64,000 nt of DNA from Pseudomonas sp. CHM02 (lineage in GTDB: Bacteria > Pseudomonadota > Gammaproteobacteria > Pseudomonadales > Pseudomonadaceae), in contig NZ_JFCA01000035.1 in assembly GCF_000612585.1 (NCBI RefSeq), forward strand, positions 1-64,000, given 5' to 3'. The position numbers and the translations under genes were made by a program. Within the stretch, counting starts at the first letter, position 1, and each line of letters begins with the position of its first letter. The notes beneath the pieces were generated by a model. It was not told where the DNA came from. It did not search any database and saw only the letters and a list, made by a program, of their open reading frames with translations. Shown here piece by piece: positions 7,719 to 16,504 of this stretch.

Positions 7719-9656
7719 ATGAAAATAAAAAATAAGTTGGTACTGGCATTTGCCTCTGTTGCGTTTATCCCGGTGAGCCTGGTGGCCGTGATTTCGGTCA
7801 TGAACACACGGACCCAGGCGGTGGATCAGTTCATCGATGGCAGCACCCGCGAAATCCGTCAGATCGATGGCAACATTCGCCAGTTCTTCGACGGCACGCT
7901 GCAAAACGTCGATCAAATGGCTACTGATCCTGTATACACATCGGTGAACACACTAAAGAACTACCAGCCCGCCGAGGCGGCGAGTCAGCCAATGCCGGCC
8001 GAGGCGCAAGCGGTGATCGACCGTTTCGCGCGCTTTGGCGCCACGCACCCGGCGGCGGCGATCCTGTCCATCGGCCTGGAAGACGGCACCTACGCCAAAT
8101 GGCCGGATGACCCGCAACTGGCCAAGTACGACCCGCGCACCCGCCCCTGGTACAAGGCCGCGATGGCCAGCCCCGGCAAGACCGTGCGCACGCCGGCTTA
8201 CTACTACGACAAAGACGACGTGGCACTGGTAGGCACTGCGCGGGCGTTGCTGGACAACGGCAAGGCCAAGGGCGTGTTCGTGGTCAGCGTCTCGCTGAAG
8301 AACCTCACCGAGCTGGTCAAGAGCATCAAGCTGGGCGAAAGCGGCTACGTGATGCTGATCGAAGACGGCGTGGTGCTGGTGGACCCACGCGACGCCGCCC
8401 ACAGTTTCAAGCCGCTCAAGGACCTGGGCGCAGCCTATGCGCAATTGGCCGACACGCCGCAAGGCTCCACCGAGGTGGTGATCGACGGCGTGCGCTACAT
8501 GGCCAACGTGTGGACCTCACCCGGCCTCGGCTGGCGCTATATCGGGCTGATCGAACACCGTGAAGTCATGGCCGAAGCCACGCGCATGACCTACCTCACC
8601 GCGATCATCGTCGGCGTGCTGGTGCTGATCTTCGGGCTGATCGCGGCGGCGTTTTCCAAGGTCATCGTCAAACCCATCGGCCAGGTCAGCACCGGCCTGC
8701 AGTCCATCGCCCAGGGTGAAGGCGACTTGCGCCACGAGTTGCACGTACAGGGCAAGGATGAAACCGCCGAACTGGCCGGCTGGTTCAACAAGTTTCTCGC
8801 GGCGATCCGCCAACTGATCCAGCATATCGGCGCGGCCTCGGCCAACCTGCAGAACGCTTCCAAGGTCAACAGCGAGGTGGCGCACAACATGAACGAGGCT
8901 GCCGGCCGCCAGCGTGAGGCCGTCGAATTGGTGTCGACCGCGTTCAACGAAATGGTGGCCACCGCCAACGAAGTCGCACGCTCATGCAGCGGTGCGGCGC
9001 AGTCCGCCGAGAACGGCCACCGTCGCGTGGCCGAGGGCAAGCAGCAGATCGAGGTCACCACCGACAACGTCAACCGCCTGGGCCGGCGCCTCACCGAATC
9101 GTCCCAGGCCATGGTCGAACTGGAGGCCGGCAGCCGCAGCATCAACCAGATTCTCGGCACCATCCGCGCGATTGCCGAGCAGACCAACCTGCTGGCACTC
9201 AACGCCGCCATCGAAGCCGCCCGTGCCGGCGACCAGGGCCGTGGCTTCGCGGTGGTGGCCGATGAAGTGCGCGCACTGGCCAAGCGCACGTCCGACTCCA
9301 CCGGTGAAATCGAGCAACTGCTCGGCACCCTGGAAAACAAGACCCAGGAAGTCACACAGAAGATGGGCAGTTGCCTGGACCTGTCGCGAGCCAGCGTGTC
9401 CTCCATCGAAAGCGCGCGGGACAGTTTCGAAGGCATCCAATTGTCGGTGAACGAGATCCGCGACCAGAACCTGCAGATCTCCGCCGCGGCCGAGGAACAA
9501 CACAGCGTGGCCGAAGAGATCAACCGGCATATCCAGCAGATCTACGACGAGGCACGCCTGGTGGAAAGCCTGGCCAACTCGGCGCAGGACGATTCGGGGC
9601 GTTTGTCCAATCTGTCGGACGAGTTGAATGGCCTGGTGGGACGGTTCAAGTCCTGA
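7719..9656 (+). CDS. Methyl-accepting chemotaxis protein with dCache sensor
   Basis: Inner-membrane chemoreceptor of 645 aa. An N-terminal membrane anchor (KLVLAFASVAFIPVSLVAVISV) precedes a periplasmic double-Cache ligand domain containing the DPRTRPWYKAA motif typical of amino-acid-type dCache sensors. A second membrane segment near residue 290-310 (AIIVGVLVLIFGLIAAAF) leads to HAMP and the conserved signalling hairpin (AIEAARAGDQGRGFAVVADEV). There is no C-terminal methyltransferase-tethering pentapeptide. The ATG at 7719 puts the basic residues MKIKNK before the anchor; ATG 7707 is also possible. The ligand cannot be read from sequence. It ends inside a terminator hairpin. Confidence 0.93.
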   Translation: MKIKNKLVLAFASVAFIPVSLVAVISVMNTRTQAVDQFIDGSTREIRQIDGNIRQFFDGTLQNVDQMATDPVYTSVNTLKNYQPAEAASQPMPAEAQAVIDRFARFGATHPAAAILSIGLEDGTYAKWPDDPQLAKYDPRTRPWYKAAMASPGKTVRTPAYYYDKDDVALVGTARALLDNGKAKGVFVVSVSLKNLTELVKSIKLGESGYVMLIEDGVVLVDPRDAAHSFKPLKDLGAAYAQLADTPQGSTEVVIDGVRYMANVWTSPGLGWRYIGLIEHREVMAEATRMTYLTAIIVGVLVLIFGLIAAAFSKVIVKPIGQVSTGLQSIAQGEGDLRHELHVQGKDETAELAGWFNKFLAAIRQLIQHIGAASANLQNASKVNSEVAHNMNEAAGRQREAVELVSTAFNEMVATANEVARSCSGAAQSAENGHRRVAEGKQQIEVTTDNVNRLGRRLTESSQAMVELEAGSRSINQILGTIRAIAEQTNLLALNAAIEAARAGDQGRGFAVVADEVRALAKRTSDSTGEIEQLLGTLENKTQEVTQKMGSCLDLSRASVSSIESARDSFEGIQLSVNEIRDQNLQISAAAEEQHSVAEEINRHIQQIYDEARLVESLANSAQDDSGRLSNLSDELNGLVGRFKS

Positions 9657-9675
9657 GGCACCCGCTCAGGATTTT
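9652..9675 (+). terminator. Terminator after the chemoreceptor gene
   Basis: CCTGAG (9652-9657), loop GCACCCG, CTCAGG (9665-9670) and then ATTTT form a small hairpin that includes the stop codon, placed between convergent genes. Confidence 0.6.
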
Positions 9676-9745
9676 GGTTGTGCCTGCTGGGCGCACGTTT
9701 TGTGGCGCTGCTGGCATCCTGGTCGACCGACACTCTGCCTACGCC

Positions 9746-10774
9746 TCAACCGTTGCACCGCGTCCAGTGCGCATAAAAGGCCAACGCGGCCACGTTTTTG
9801 TCCTTGGCTTCGAGCATGATGTCGAAACGATCGAGAAACTGCAGCGCGTAGTCGTTGGTCCAGCGGTTCCACATCTGTGCGCTATGGGCGTACAGGTCGC
9901 GCTTGGACACGACCTGCAACAGCGCACCCATTTCCAGCTTGTGCTCGGCGTCGAACCCCAGTGCCTGCAGGCTCTCCTGGGGTTGGGAGTAATGCAGGGT
10001 GGGCCGCACGCCACGCCAGCTTTCAATCACGCGGGCGACCCGTTCCGAGTGGGGGTCGATGTAGTCGTCTTCGTTGATCCAGCAGTGGTGAATGTCCAGC
10101 ACCACCGGCGCCAGGTCGGCGACTTGCAGGCAGTGGTCCAGGCCATAGGTTTTCTCGTCGTTCTCGAAGGTGATGCAGTTGCGCGCCACTTCTGACAGGC
10201 GCGACCACACCGCACGGGTGCCTTGCACGCCAAGGCGGCCGGCAATGTGCACATTGCACTTGAGGTCCTGGAAGCGTCGGCCGTAGCCCATCATGCGGAT
10301 CATGTCAGCGTGGTATTCAAACTCGGCCAGGCTGTTTTCCACCACGCCAGGGTTCTCCGAACCCAGCACACAGTACTGGCCAGGGTGGAACGACAGGCGA
10401 ATATCCGAAGCACGCGCCAAGTCGCCGATAGCGGCAAACCCCTCCACCAACTGACGTTCGATGGCCGGGTCCTTGTACACAGCAGCGATTTTCGGGTGGC
10501 TATAGAAGGGCAACAGATCGCTGCTCAGACGCAGCATACGCAAGGTCGGCGGCAGCTCGGCGACGTACGCCAACAGGCGCAATTGGGCGGCCAGGTTATG
10601 GGTGACCACCTCCACTAATTTGTCACGGGCCACTTGCGGCGCAACGCTCTCCATCCAGCGCAATGTGGTGGTGCGCGGGTTGAACGGACCTTCGATCAGC
10701 TTCAAGGCGCTGGCGGAGGGCAGGCGTTCGGGGTGCTTGTATTGGCACGCGAAGCCGATGCGAGGGTGGGTCAT
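9746..10774 (-). CDS. uvsE: UV damage endonuclease UvsE
   Basis: Cuts DNA 5' to UV photoproducts and abasic sites in an excision pathway separate from UvrABC. The 342-aa protein begins MTHPRIGFACQYK and has the TIM-barrel metal ligands of UVDE enzymes: LSFHPGQY, FENDEKTYGL, VLDIHHCWI and LHYSQP. Family length is near 300-350 aa. The ATG at 10774 was chosen because the conserved N-terminal strand begins at once; the open frame runs upstream for another 136 residues with no homology and into the divergent promoter region. It converges on the chemoreceptor gene. No clear LexA site was seen. Confidence 0.92.
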   Translation of the reverse strand: MTHPRIGFACQYKHPERLPSASALKLIEGPFNPRTTTLRWMESVAPQVARDKLVEVVTHNLAAQLRLLAYVAELPPTLRMLRLSSDLLPFYSHPKIAAVYKDPAIERQLVEGFAAIGDLARASDIRLSFHPGQYCVLGSENPGVVENSLAEFEYHADMIRMMGYGRRFQDLKCNVHIAGRLGVQGTRAVWSRLSEVARNCITFENDEKTYGLDHCLQVADLAPVVLDIHHCWINEDDYIDPHSERVARVIESWRGVRPTLHYSQPQESLQALGFDAEHKLEMGALLQVVSKRDLYAHSAQMWNRWTNDYALQFLDRFDIMLEAKDKNVAALAFYAHWTRCNG

Positions 10775-10948
10775 GGAAGCGCCTGGCGTTAATAAAGTGC
10801 TGGATGATACGGCGTTAGGCCGGGGCCAACCCAGTGGGTTCACAATATTTCGACACGATTCACGCTGAACTTTCTGACGTCCGGTGTGCTCATCTCCTAT
10901 GCGCTGCCCCATCCCAGGGGCGTTGTACAACAAGGAGCCGCCACGCCT

Positions 10949-11362
10949 ATGACTACCCTCCCCGCCTACCGATACACGCCAGGGCCGCTGCATGCGACCT
11001 TGCTGGCCGGCACCGTACCGTTGTTTCTCGGTGCCTTGCTCAGTGACATTGCCTACACCCAGACCTACCAGATTCAATGGGCCAACTTCGCGTCCTGGCT
11101 GATTGCTGGCGCGTTGGTGTTCGCAGGTTTTGCGTTTTTGTTCGCGCTGGTCAACCTGCTCCGCGCCGAGCGCAAGGCCGGACAACCCGCACGGTATGTG
11201 CTGCTGCTGTTGGCCACCTGGTTACTGGGCCTGGTCAATGCCTTCCAGCACGCCAAGGACGCCTACGCCTCGATGCCGGCCGGCCTAGTGCTGTCGGCCA
11301 TCGTCATGCTGCTGACACTGGCGGCGACATGGACCGGCCTGCGCTCGGGAGGTGTCAAATGA
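10949..11362 (+). CDS. DUF2231-type four-helix membrane protein
   Basis: A 137-aa inner-membrane protein with four hydrophobic segments (about 15-35, 47-70, 85-100, 112-130), matching the DUF2231 pattern of small proteins linked to redox enzymes. AAGGAG at 10932 sets the start. Its stop overlaps the next start as ATGA, so it is coupled to the PQQ-type sugar dehydrogenase. The family has been proposed to serve as a membrane electron or quinone partner; that role here is inferred only from the coupling. Confidence 0.85.
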   Translation: MTTLPAYRYTPGPLHATLLAGTVPLFLGALLSDIAYTQTYQIQWANFASWLIAGALVFAGFAFLFALVNLLRAERKAGQPARYVLLLLATWLLGLVNAFQHAKDAYASMPAGLVLSAIVMLLTLAATWTGLRSGGVK

Positions 11363-12651
11363 AAACGTCCAGCACCCTGACCCTGTTGAGCGCCGCATTA
11401 TTGCTGAGCGCCTGCGGGGGCGAAGGCGACAAGACCCAGGCCCGTGGTCCGAATCCCAAGCTGCCCGAGCAACAAAGCAGCCTGCTGCCGAGCATGAAGA
11501 TTGCCGAGCCCGCACCGTGGGGCGAGCAAAAACCCAAGGTGCCGGATGGCTACAGCGTGACGGCCATCGCCACTGGCCTCGCCATCCCGCGCCAGACCCT
11601 GGTGCTGCCCAACGGTGACATCCTCGTCGCTGAAGGCCGTGGCGGTAGCGCAGCGAAGCTCAAGCCCAAGGACGTGATCGCCAGCCTGATCAAGGCCGAA
11701 GGCAATACCAAGGTCAAGAGCGGCAACCGCCTGACCCTGCTGCGCGACGCCGATGGTGACGGCACCTATGAACTCAAGACCGTGTTCGCGGACAACCTCA
11801 ATGCGCCCTACGGCCTGGCGTTCGCCAACGGCAAACTCTATGTGGCCAACCAGGATGCACTGGTGAGCTTCGACTACGCCGACGGCCAGACCAAGGCCAG
11901 CGGCCCACCCAGCACAGTCACCGACCTGCCGGCACAGATCAACCATCACTGGACCAAATCCCTGGCCGTGAGCGCTGACGGAAGCCAGCTCTACGTGGGT
12001 ATCGGCTCCAATAGCAATGTCACCGAACGCGGCATGGAAGTGGAGATCGACCGCGCGATGGTCTGGCAGATCGACGCGGCCACCGGCGCGCGCAAGCCCT
12101 ATGCAACAGGCCTGCGCAACCCGACCGCACTGACCATCCAGCCGGACTCCGGGCAATTGTGGACGGTGGTCAACGAACGCGACGAACTCGGCCCGGACCT
12201 GGTGCCGGACTACCTCACTTCGGTGCGTGAAGGCGCCTTCTACGGCTGGCCCTACAGCTATTGGGGCCAGAACGTCGACCCGCGTGCACAGCCGCAGAAC
12301 CCGGCCAAAGTCGCCGCTGCGATCAAGCCGGATTACAGCCTGGGCTCCCACGTGGCAGCCCTCGGCGTAGACTTTTCCATCGCGCAAATGGGCGAGAAGT
12401 TTGCCGATGGCGTCTTCGTCGGCGAGCACGGCAGTTGGAACCGTGACAATCCGGTGGGCTACAAGGTGATCTTCGTGCCGTTCAGCAATGGCAAGCCGTC
12501 CGGCGAGCCTATCGACTTCGCCACCGGCTTTCGCGGTGATGACGGCAAGACCCGTGGCCGCCCGGTGGGCGTGACGGTAGACCCGAAAGGCGCGCTGATC
12601 ATCGCCGACGACCTGGCCAATACCATTTGGCGGGTAACGCGTAACCCGTAA
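11359..12651 (+). CDS. PQQ-dependent sugar dehydrogenase (sorbosone/glucose type) lipoprotein
   Basis: A 430-aa beta-propeller oxidoreductase. The N-terminus has a lipoprotein signal with lipobox LLSAC, giving export and anchoring in the envelope. The body carries the family repeats: VTAIATGLAIPRQTLVLPNGDILVAE, NAPYGLAF, GLRNPTALTIQPDSGQLWTVVNERDELGPDLVPDY and GVFVGEHGSWNRDNPVGYKV-like blocks. Such enzymes oxidise aldoses or L-sorbosone in the periplasm using PQQ. The exact sugar cannot be told. It is translationally coupled to the DUF2231 protein before it; a REP palindrome follows. Confidence 0.88.
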   Translation: MKTSSTLTLLSAALLLSACGGEGDKTQARGPNPKLPEQQSSLLPSMKIAEPAPWGEQKPKVPDGYSVTAIATGLAIPRQTLVLPNGDILVAEGRGGSAAKLKPKDVIASLIKAEGNTKVKSGNRLTLLRDADGDGTYELKTVFADNLNAPYGLAFANGKLYVANQDALVSFDYADGQTKASGPPSTVTDLPAQINHHWTKSLAVSADGSQLYVGIGSNSNVTERGMEVEIDRAMVWQIDAATGARKPYATGLRNPTALTIQPDSGQLWTVVNERDELGPDLVPDYLTSVREGAFYGWPYSYWGQNVDPRAQPQNPAKVAAAIKPDYSLGSHVAALGVDFSIAQMGEKFADGVFVGEHGSWNRDNPVGYKVIFVPFSNGKPSGEPIDFATGFRGDDGKTRGRPVGVTVDPKGALIIADDLANTIWRVTRNP

Positions 12652-12663
12652 CGGCACAAACCC

Positions 12664-12690
12664 ATGGGGGGCGGGCTTGCCTGCCCCCAC
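12664..12690. repeat. REP palindrome between convergent genes
   Basis: tggggggcgggcttgcctgc followed by cccca folds back on itself (TGGGGG against CCCCCA) with the REP core gggcttgcctg. It may also act as a bidirectional terminator between the sugar dehydrogenase and the MFS porter genes. Confidence 0.65.
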
Positions 12691-12704
12691 ATTTCTCCTC
12701 GGGT

Positions 12705-14108
12705 TTACAGGTCAGTGATTTCCTTGTGACGCGGTACCAGCGTCTTCATCACGCTCCACGCCACCAGGTAAGCCAGCGCACAGATCGCGAACATGATCAT
12801 GTAGCCGGTGTGGATGTCACCGACTGACTTGTAGTAGTCGAACACCCAGCCGCCGATCTTGGTCATCACCACGCCGCCGAGGCCGCCGGCCATGCCGCCG
12901 ATACCGACCACCGAAGCCACGGTCTTCTGCGGGAACATGTCCGACACCGTGGTGAAGATGTTGCACGACCACGCCTGGTGCGCGGAGGCGCCCACGCCGA
13001 TCAGCAATACCGGTACCCAGAAGCTGATGTAGCCCAACGGCTGCGCAAGCAACACCACCAGCGGGAACAGCGCAATCACCAGCATGGCTTTCATGCGCCC
13101 ATCGTAAGGAGCATCGCCGCGCGCCATGAAGTAGCTGGGGAACCAGCCGCCACCGATGCTGCCGACCATGGTCATGCTGTACAGCACCGCCAGCGGCATC
13201 ACGATATCGGCGCCTTTCATGCCGTATTGCGCCGACAGATAGGTGGGCAGCCAGAACAGGAAGAACCACCACACGCCGTCGGTCATGAACTTGCCGAAGG
13301 CAAAGGCCCAGGTCTGGCGATAGGTGAGCAACTTGAACCACGAGACCTTCTTCTCCACAGCGCCGGCCGGTGCCGGGGTGAAAGGCTGCACGGTCTGGTC
13401 GCTGCGGATGTAGGCCAGTTCCGCGGGCGACAAGCGTTTTTGCTCCTCCGGTTTCTGGTAGAGCGCGATCCACACCGCAACCCACACGAATCCCAAGCCG
13501 CCGATCACGATAAACGCCGCTTCCCAGCCCCAGAGGCCTGCGATCAGCGGCACGCAGATCGGCGCCAGGATCGCGCCCACGTTGGCCCCGGAGTTGAAGA
13601 TACCGGTGGCCAGTGAACGTTCTTTCTTGGGGAAGTACTCGGCGGTGGCCTTGATCGCGATCGGGAAGTTACCCGCTTCGCCAATCGCCAGCACCGCACG
13701 GGACAGCATGAAACCGGCAATCGACACCGGAATCACCGCCAGGCCGATTGCGCCGCTGATGGCCGCGATGCCCTCGCCCATCGGCACCGAGAACGCATGC
13801 ATGATGGCGCCCGTGGACCAGATGCCAATCGCCACGACATAGGCCGCCTTGGTGCCGATCCTGTCGACAAAGCGCCCGGCGAACAGCATGGAAATCGCGT
13901 AGACAAACTGGAACACCGCGGCAATGTTGGCGTAGTCGGTGTTGCTCCAGCCAAATTGCGTGGACAGCTGAGGTGCCAGCAGGCTGAGTACCTGGCGGTC
14001 GAGGTAGTTGACGGTGGTAGCGAAGAACAGCATCGCGCAGATGGTCCAGCGATAGTTACCTACCGCCTGGCCAACGCGCTGGGCGTTGATGGGCTCGTTC
14101 AAGTTCAT
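12705..14108 (-). CDS. MFS transporter, hexuronate/sugar-acid type (anion:cation symporter family)
   Basis: A 467-aa inner-membrane carrier of twelve helices. It shows the ExuT/GudP-like start YRWTICAMLFFATTVNYLDRQVLSLLAPQ, where NYLDRQ is characteristic of hexuronate and glucarate porters, followed by GRFVDRIGTK and AVLAIGEAGNFPIAIKATAEYFPKKERSLATGIFNSG. Substrate is therefore probably a sugar acid carried with H+ or Na+. The ATG at 14108 (MNLNEP) was preferred; an in-frame ATG at 14141 would add eleven residues. No catabolic gene adjoins it. The upstream region holds a wide inverted repeat (14155/14260) that may bind a regulator. Confidence 0.88.
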   Translation of the reverse strand: MNLNEPINAQRVGQAVGNYRWTICAMLFFATTVNYLDRQVLSLLAPQLSTQFGWSNTDYANIAAVFQFVYAISMLFAGRFVDRIGTKAAYVVAIGIWSTGAIMHAFSVPMGEGIAAISGAIGLAVIPVSIAGFMLSRAVLAIGEAGNFPIAIKATAEYFPKKERSLATGIFNSGANVGAILAPICVPLIAGLWGWEAAFIVIGGLGFVWVAVWIALYQKPEEQKRLSPAELAYIRSDQTVQPFTPAPAGAVEKKVSWFKLLTYRQTWAFAFGKFMTDGVWWFFLFWLPTYLSAQYGMKGADIVMPLAVLYSMTMVGSIGGGWFPSYFMARGDAPYDGRMKAMLVIALFPLVVLLAQPLGYISFWVPVLLIGVGASAHQAWSCNIFTTVSDMFPQKTVASVVGIGGMAGGLGGVVMTKIGGWVFDYYKSVGDIHTGYMIMFAICALAYLVAWSVMKTLVPRHKEITDL

Positions 14109-14154
14109 GGCATCACTTTTTATTTTTGTTAGGTAGGACATACGTTACGTCATA

Positions 14155-14278
14155 TGTCGTCGTACAACTGCGACTTTTATATCGAGACGCCTACACGCTG
14201 TCAATCTGAAAGATTGCCGCTTATCGAGGTATTTGGCTGGTATGTAAAATATCAGGCCATCGCAGTTGTAGGATGACA
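14155..14278. promoter_or_regulatory. Long-spaced inverted repeat upstream of the sugar-acid porter
   Basis: TGTCGTCGTACAACTGCGA (14155-14173) recurs inverted at 14260-14278 with 17 of 19 bases the same, about 105 bp centre to centre. The pair lies in the porter promoter region and looks like two operators able to hold a DNA loop. No regulator gene is adjacent. Confidence 0.55.
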
Positions 14279-14284
14279 AACCCG

Positions 14285-14788
14285 TCATACCAGGCTTGGT
14301 GCCTTGCCCGGCACATCATCGAGCAGGCCGAAAGGCTGCATGCCGATCTTTTCCAGCACCCGAATCGATGCCGCGTGATCCGGTCGCACCAGACCGAACA
14401 CCGCCGGCAAACCGAGAGTATTGAATGCCAGCATCAGCGCGTCGCGGCCTAACTCGGTGGCATAGCCCTGCCCCCAGGCTTCCACCGCGAACCGGTATCC
14501 GAGGTTGATGCGCCGCTCGGTCAAGTAGTTGAGGGGCGCGATCCCGCCGAAGCCAATGATGTGTTCCGGCGCTTCTTTGCGGGCAATCGCCCACCAGCCA
14601 TAACCCTGACTGGCCCACTGTTCGAGCCAGTGATCCAGCAGGCGTTGCGCAACGTCCAGGCTGTCCATCGGCCCCGCTGGGTTGAACAGGTTCGTTTGCG
14701 GGTCACCGAAGATCGCGAACAATCGCTGCACATCGTCGGGGCGTGGCTGACGGTAGATGAGGCGGGAGGGGGTGGCTGGCATCGGCAT
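14285..14788 (-). CDS. GNAT family N-acetyltransferase (RimJ/RimL-like)
   Basis: A 167-aa cytosolic acyltransferase of the type that uses acetyl-CoA to modify amines or protein N-termini. The sequence follows the RimJ/RimL subgroup: RLIYRQPRPDDVQRLFAIFGDP at the N-terminus, the acetyl-CoA pyrophosphate loop in EAWGQGYATELGRDAL, and the closing ARPDHAASIRVLEKIGM-type motif (here VRPDHAASIRVLEKIGM). I chose ATG 14788; a second ATG six bases downstream is equally plausible, and a more upstream TTG is unlikely. The substrate cannot be told. It stands alone between two transporter genes. Confidence 0.88.
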   Translation of the reverse strand: MPMPATPSRLIYRQPRPDDVQRLFAIFGDPQTNLFNPAGPMDSLDVAQRLLDHWLEQWASQGYGWWAIARKEAPEHIIGFGGIAPLNYLTERRINLGYRFAVEAWGQGYATELGRDALMLAFNTLGLPAVFGLVRPDHAASIRVLEKIGMQPFGLLDDVPGKAPSLV

Positions 14789-14884
14789 ATCTCGTGTGTG
14801 GACTGACAACGTTCAATCCATCCGCAAAAAAACGCAAATAGTGGTGAATTATTTCATGTCCGCCTGTATCTGAACTGACAGAGC

Positions 14885-14907
14885 GGTGCCATCGCAGCGA
14901 TGGCACC
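14885..14907. promoter_or_regulatory. Perfect 10-bp dyad ahead of the ProP-like gene
   Basis: GGTGCCATCG, centre CAG, CGATGGCACC: a perfect inverted repeat ending 28 bases before the start codon. No T-run follows, so an operator or a leader hairpin is more likely than a terminator. Confidence 0.6.
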
Positions 14908-14935
14908 TCCCCTGTTCTGCTTTAGAGTGCCCCGC

Positions 14936-16438
14936 ATGAAATCACGTAAGAAAAGCGTCAAGCCCATCGGATTGAAAGACATCACCATCGTCGACGACAC
15001 CAAAGTGCGCAAGGCGATCACCGCCGCCGCACTGGGTAACGCCATGGAATGGTTCGACTTTGGCGTCTACGGTTTTGTCGCCTATGTACTGGGCAAGGTG
15101 TTTTTTCCCGACGCTTCGCCCAGCGTACAAATGATCGCTGCACTGGGTACCTTCTCCGTGCCCTTCCTGATCCGTCCGCTGGGGGGGCTGTTCTTCGGGG
15201 CACTGGGCGATAAGTACGGGCGGCAAAAGGTCCTCGCCGCCACCATTGTGATCATGTCCCTGAGCACCTTCGCCATCGGCCTGATCCCCTCCTACGCCTC
15301 GATTGGCATCTGGGCGCCGATCCTGCTGTTGCTGTGCAAAATGGCCCAGGGGTTCTCGGTCGGTGGCGAATACACCGGTGCTTCGATCTTCGTGGCCGAA
15401 TACGCCCCGGACCGCAAGCGTGGCTTCCTGGGCAGTTGGCTGGACTTCGGTTCCATCGCCGGTTTCGTGTTGGGCGCGGGCGTGGTGGTGCTGATTTCCA
15501 GCGTCGTCGGCGAAGCCGATTTTGAAGCGTGGGGCTGGCGCCTGCCGTTCTTCCTTGCCCTGCCCTTGGGCATCATCGGCCTGTACCTGCGCCATGCGCT
15601 GGAAGAAACCCCGGCCTTCCAGCAACACATGGACAAGCTCGAACAAGGCGACCGCGAAGGCCTGACCCACGGTCCCAAAGTCTCGTTCAAGGAGGTCGCG
15701 ACCCAGCACTGGCGCAGCCTGCTGACCTGCATCGGGATTGTCGCGGCCACCAACGTGACGTACTACATGCTGCTCACGTACATGCCGAGCTACCTGTCGC
15801 ATAACCTGCACTACAAAGAAAACAGCGGTGTGCTGATCATCATTGCGATCATGGTCGGCATGCTGTTCGTGCAGCCGTTCATTGGCTTTGTCAGCGACAA
15901 GATCGGCCGCAAGCCGTTTATCATCGCTGGCAGTATCGGCCTGCTGTTCCTGGCCATCCCGGCGTTCATGCTGATCACCAGCGGCAAGATCGGGCTGATC
16001 TTCGCGGGCCTGCTGATCCTGGCGGTGATCCTCAACTTCTTTATCGGCGTGATGGCCTCGACCCTGCCGGCGATGTTCCCCACTCACCTGCGCTACAGCG
16101 CGCTGGCCAGTGCGTTCAACGTCTCGGTACTGATCGCCGGCGTCACCCCGACCGCCGTGGCCTGGCTGGTGGAAAGCACCAACGACCTGTACATGCCCGC
16201 CTACTACCTGATGGTGTTTGCGGTGGTCGGCCTGATCACCGGCCTGACCATGAAGGAAACCGCCAACAAGCCACTGCGCGGTGCAGCGCCGGCCGCTTCG
16301 GACATGGAAGAAGCCAAGGAACTGCTGCAGGAACACCACGACACTATCGAGCAGAAGATCGAAGACATCGATGCCGAGATTGCCGAGCTGGAAGCCAAGC
16401 GCAAGCACCTCGTGGAACAGCACCCGCGCATCAACTAA
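14936..16438 (+). CDS. proP: ProP-like osmoprotectant/proline:H+ symporter
   Basis: MFS carrier of the metabolite:H+ symporter family, 500 aa, the same length as Escherichia coli ProP. Family motifs are present: AALGNAMEWFDFGVYGFVA, RPLGGLFFGALGDKYGR, QGFSVGGEYTGASIFVAEYAPDRKRGFLGSWLDFGSIAGF and IGRKP. The C-terminus (about 455-495) is a predicted coiled coil (EEAKELLQEHHDTIEQKIEDIDAEIAELEAK), the osmosensing feature of the longer ProP proteins. It would take up proline, glycine betaine or ectoine with protons at high osmolality. The ATG at 14936 begins the basic N-terminus MKSRKKSVK. It is monocistronic, preceded by a perfect 23-bp dyad. Confidence 0.9.
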   Translation: MKSRKKSVKPIGLKDITIVDDTKVRKAITAAALGNAMEWFDFGVYGFVAYVLGKVFFPDASPSVQMIAALGTFSVPFLIRPLGGLFFGALGDKYGRQKVLAATIVIMSLSTFAIGLIPSYASIGIWAPILLLLCKMAQGFSVGGEYTGASIFVAEYAPDRKRGFLGSWLDFGSIAGFVLGAGVVVLISSVVGEADFEAWGWRLPFFLALPLGIIGLYLRHALEETPAFQQHMDKLEQGDREGLTHGPKVSFKEVATQHWRSLLTCIGIVAATNVTYYMLLTYMPSYLSHNLHYKENSGVLIIIAIMVGMLFVQPFIGFVSDKIGRKPFIIAGSIGLLFLAIPAFMLITSGKIGLIFAGLLILAVILNFFIGVMASTLPAMFPTHLRYSALASAFNVSVLIAGVTPTAVAWLVESTNDLYMPAYYLMVFAVVGLITGLTMKETANKPLRGAAPAASDMEEAKELLQEHHDTIEQKIEDIDAEIAELEAKRKHLVEQHPRIN

Positions 16439-16504
16439 AAGCCGGTTTGCGCGACTGATCGGGTGCCTCTTCTGTGCCAACTTGACGCCCACCGATCAGC
16501 CGCC

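Noticed and set aside
16439..16504. Possible bidirectional terminator between proP and the AraC gene (CTGATCGG/CCGATCAG)
   Set aside because: The arms are about 30 bases apart with a bulge and no T-run, so too weak to call.
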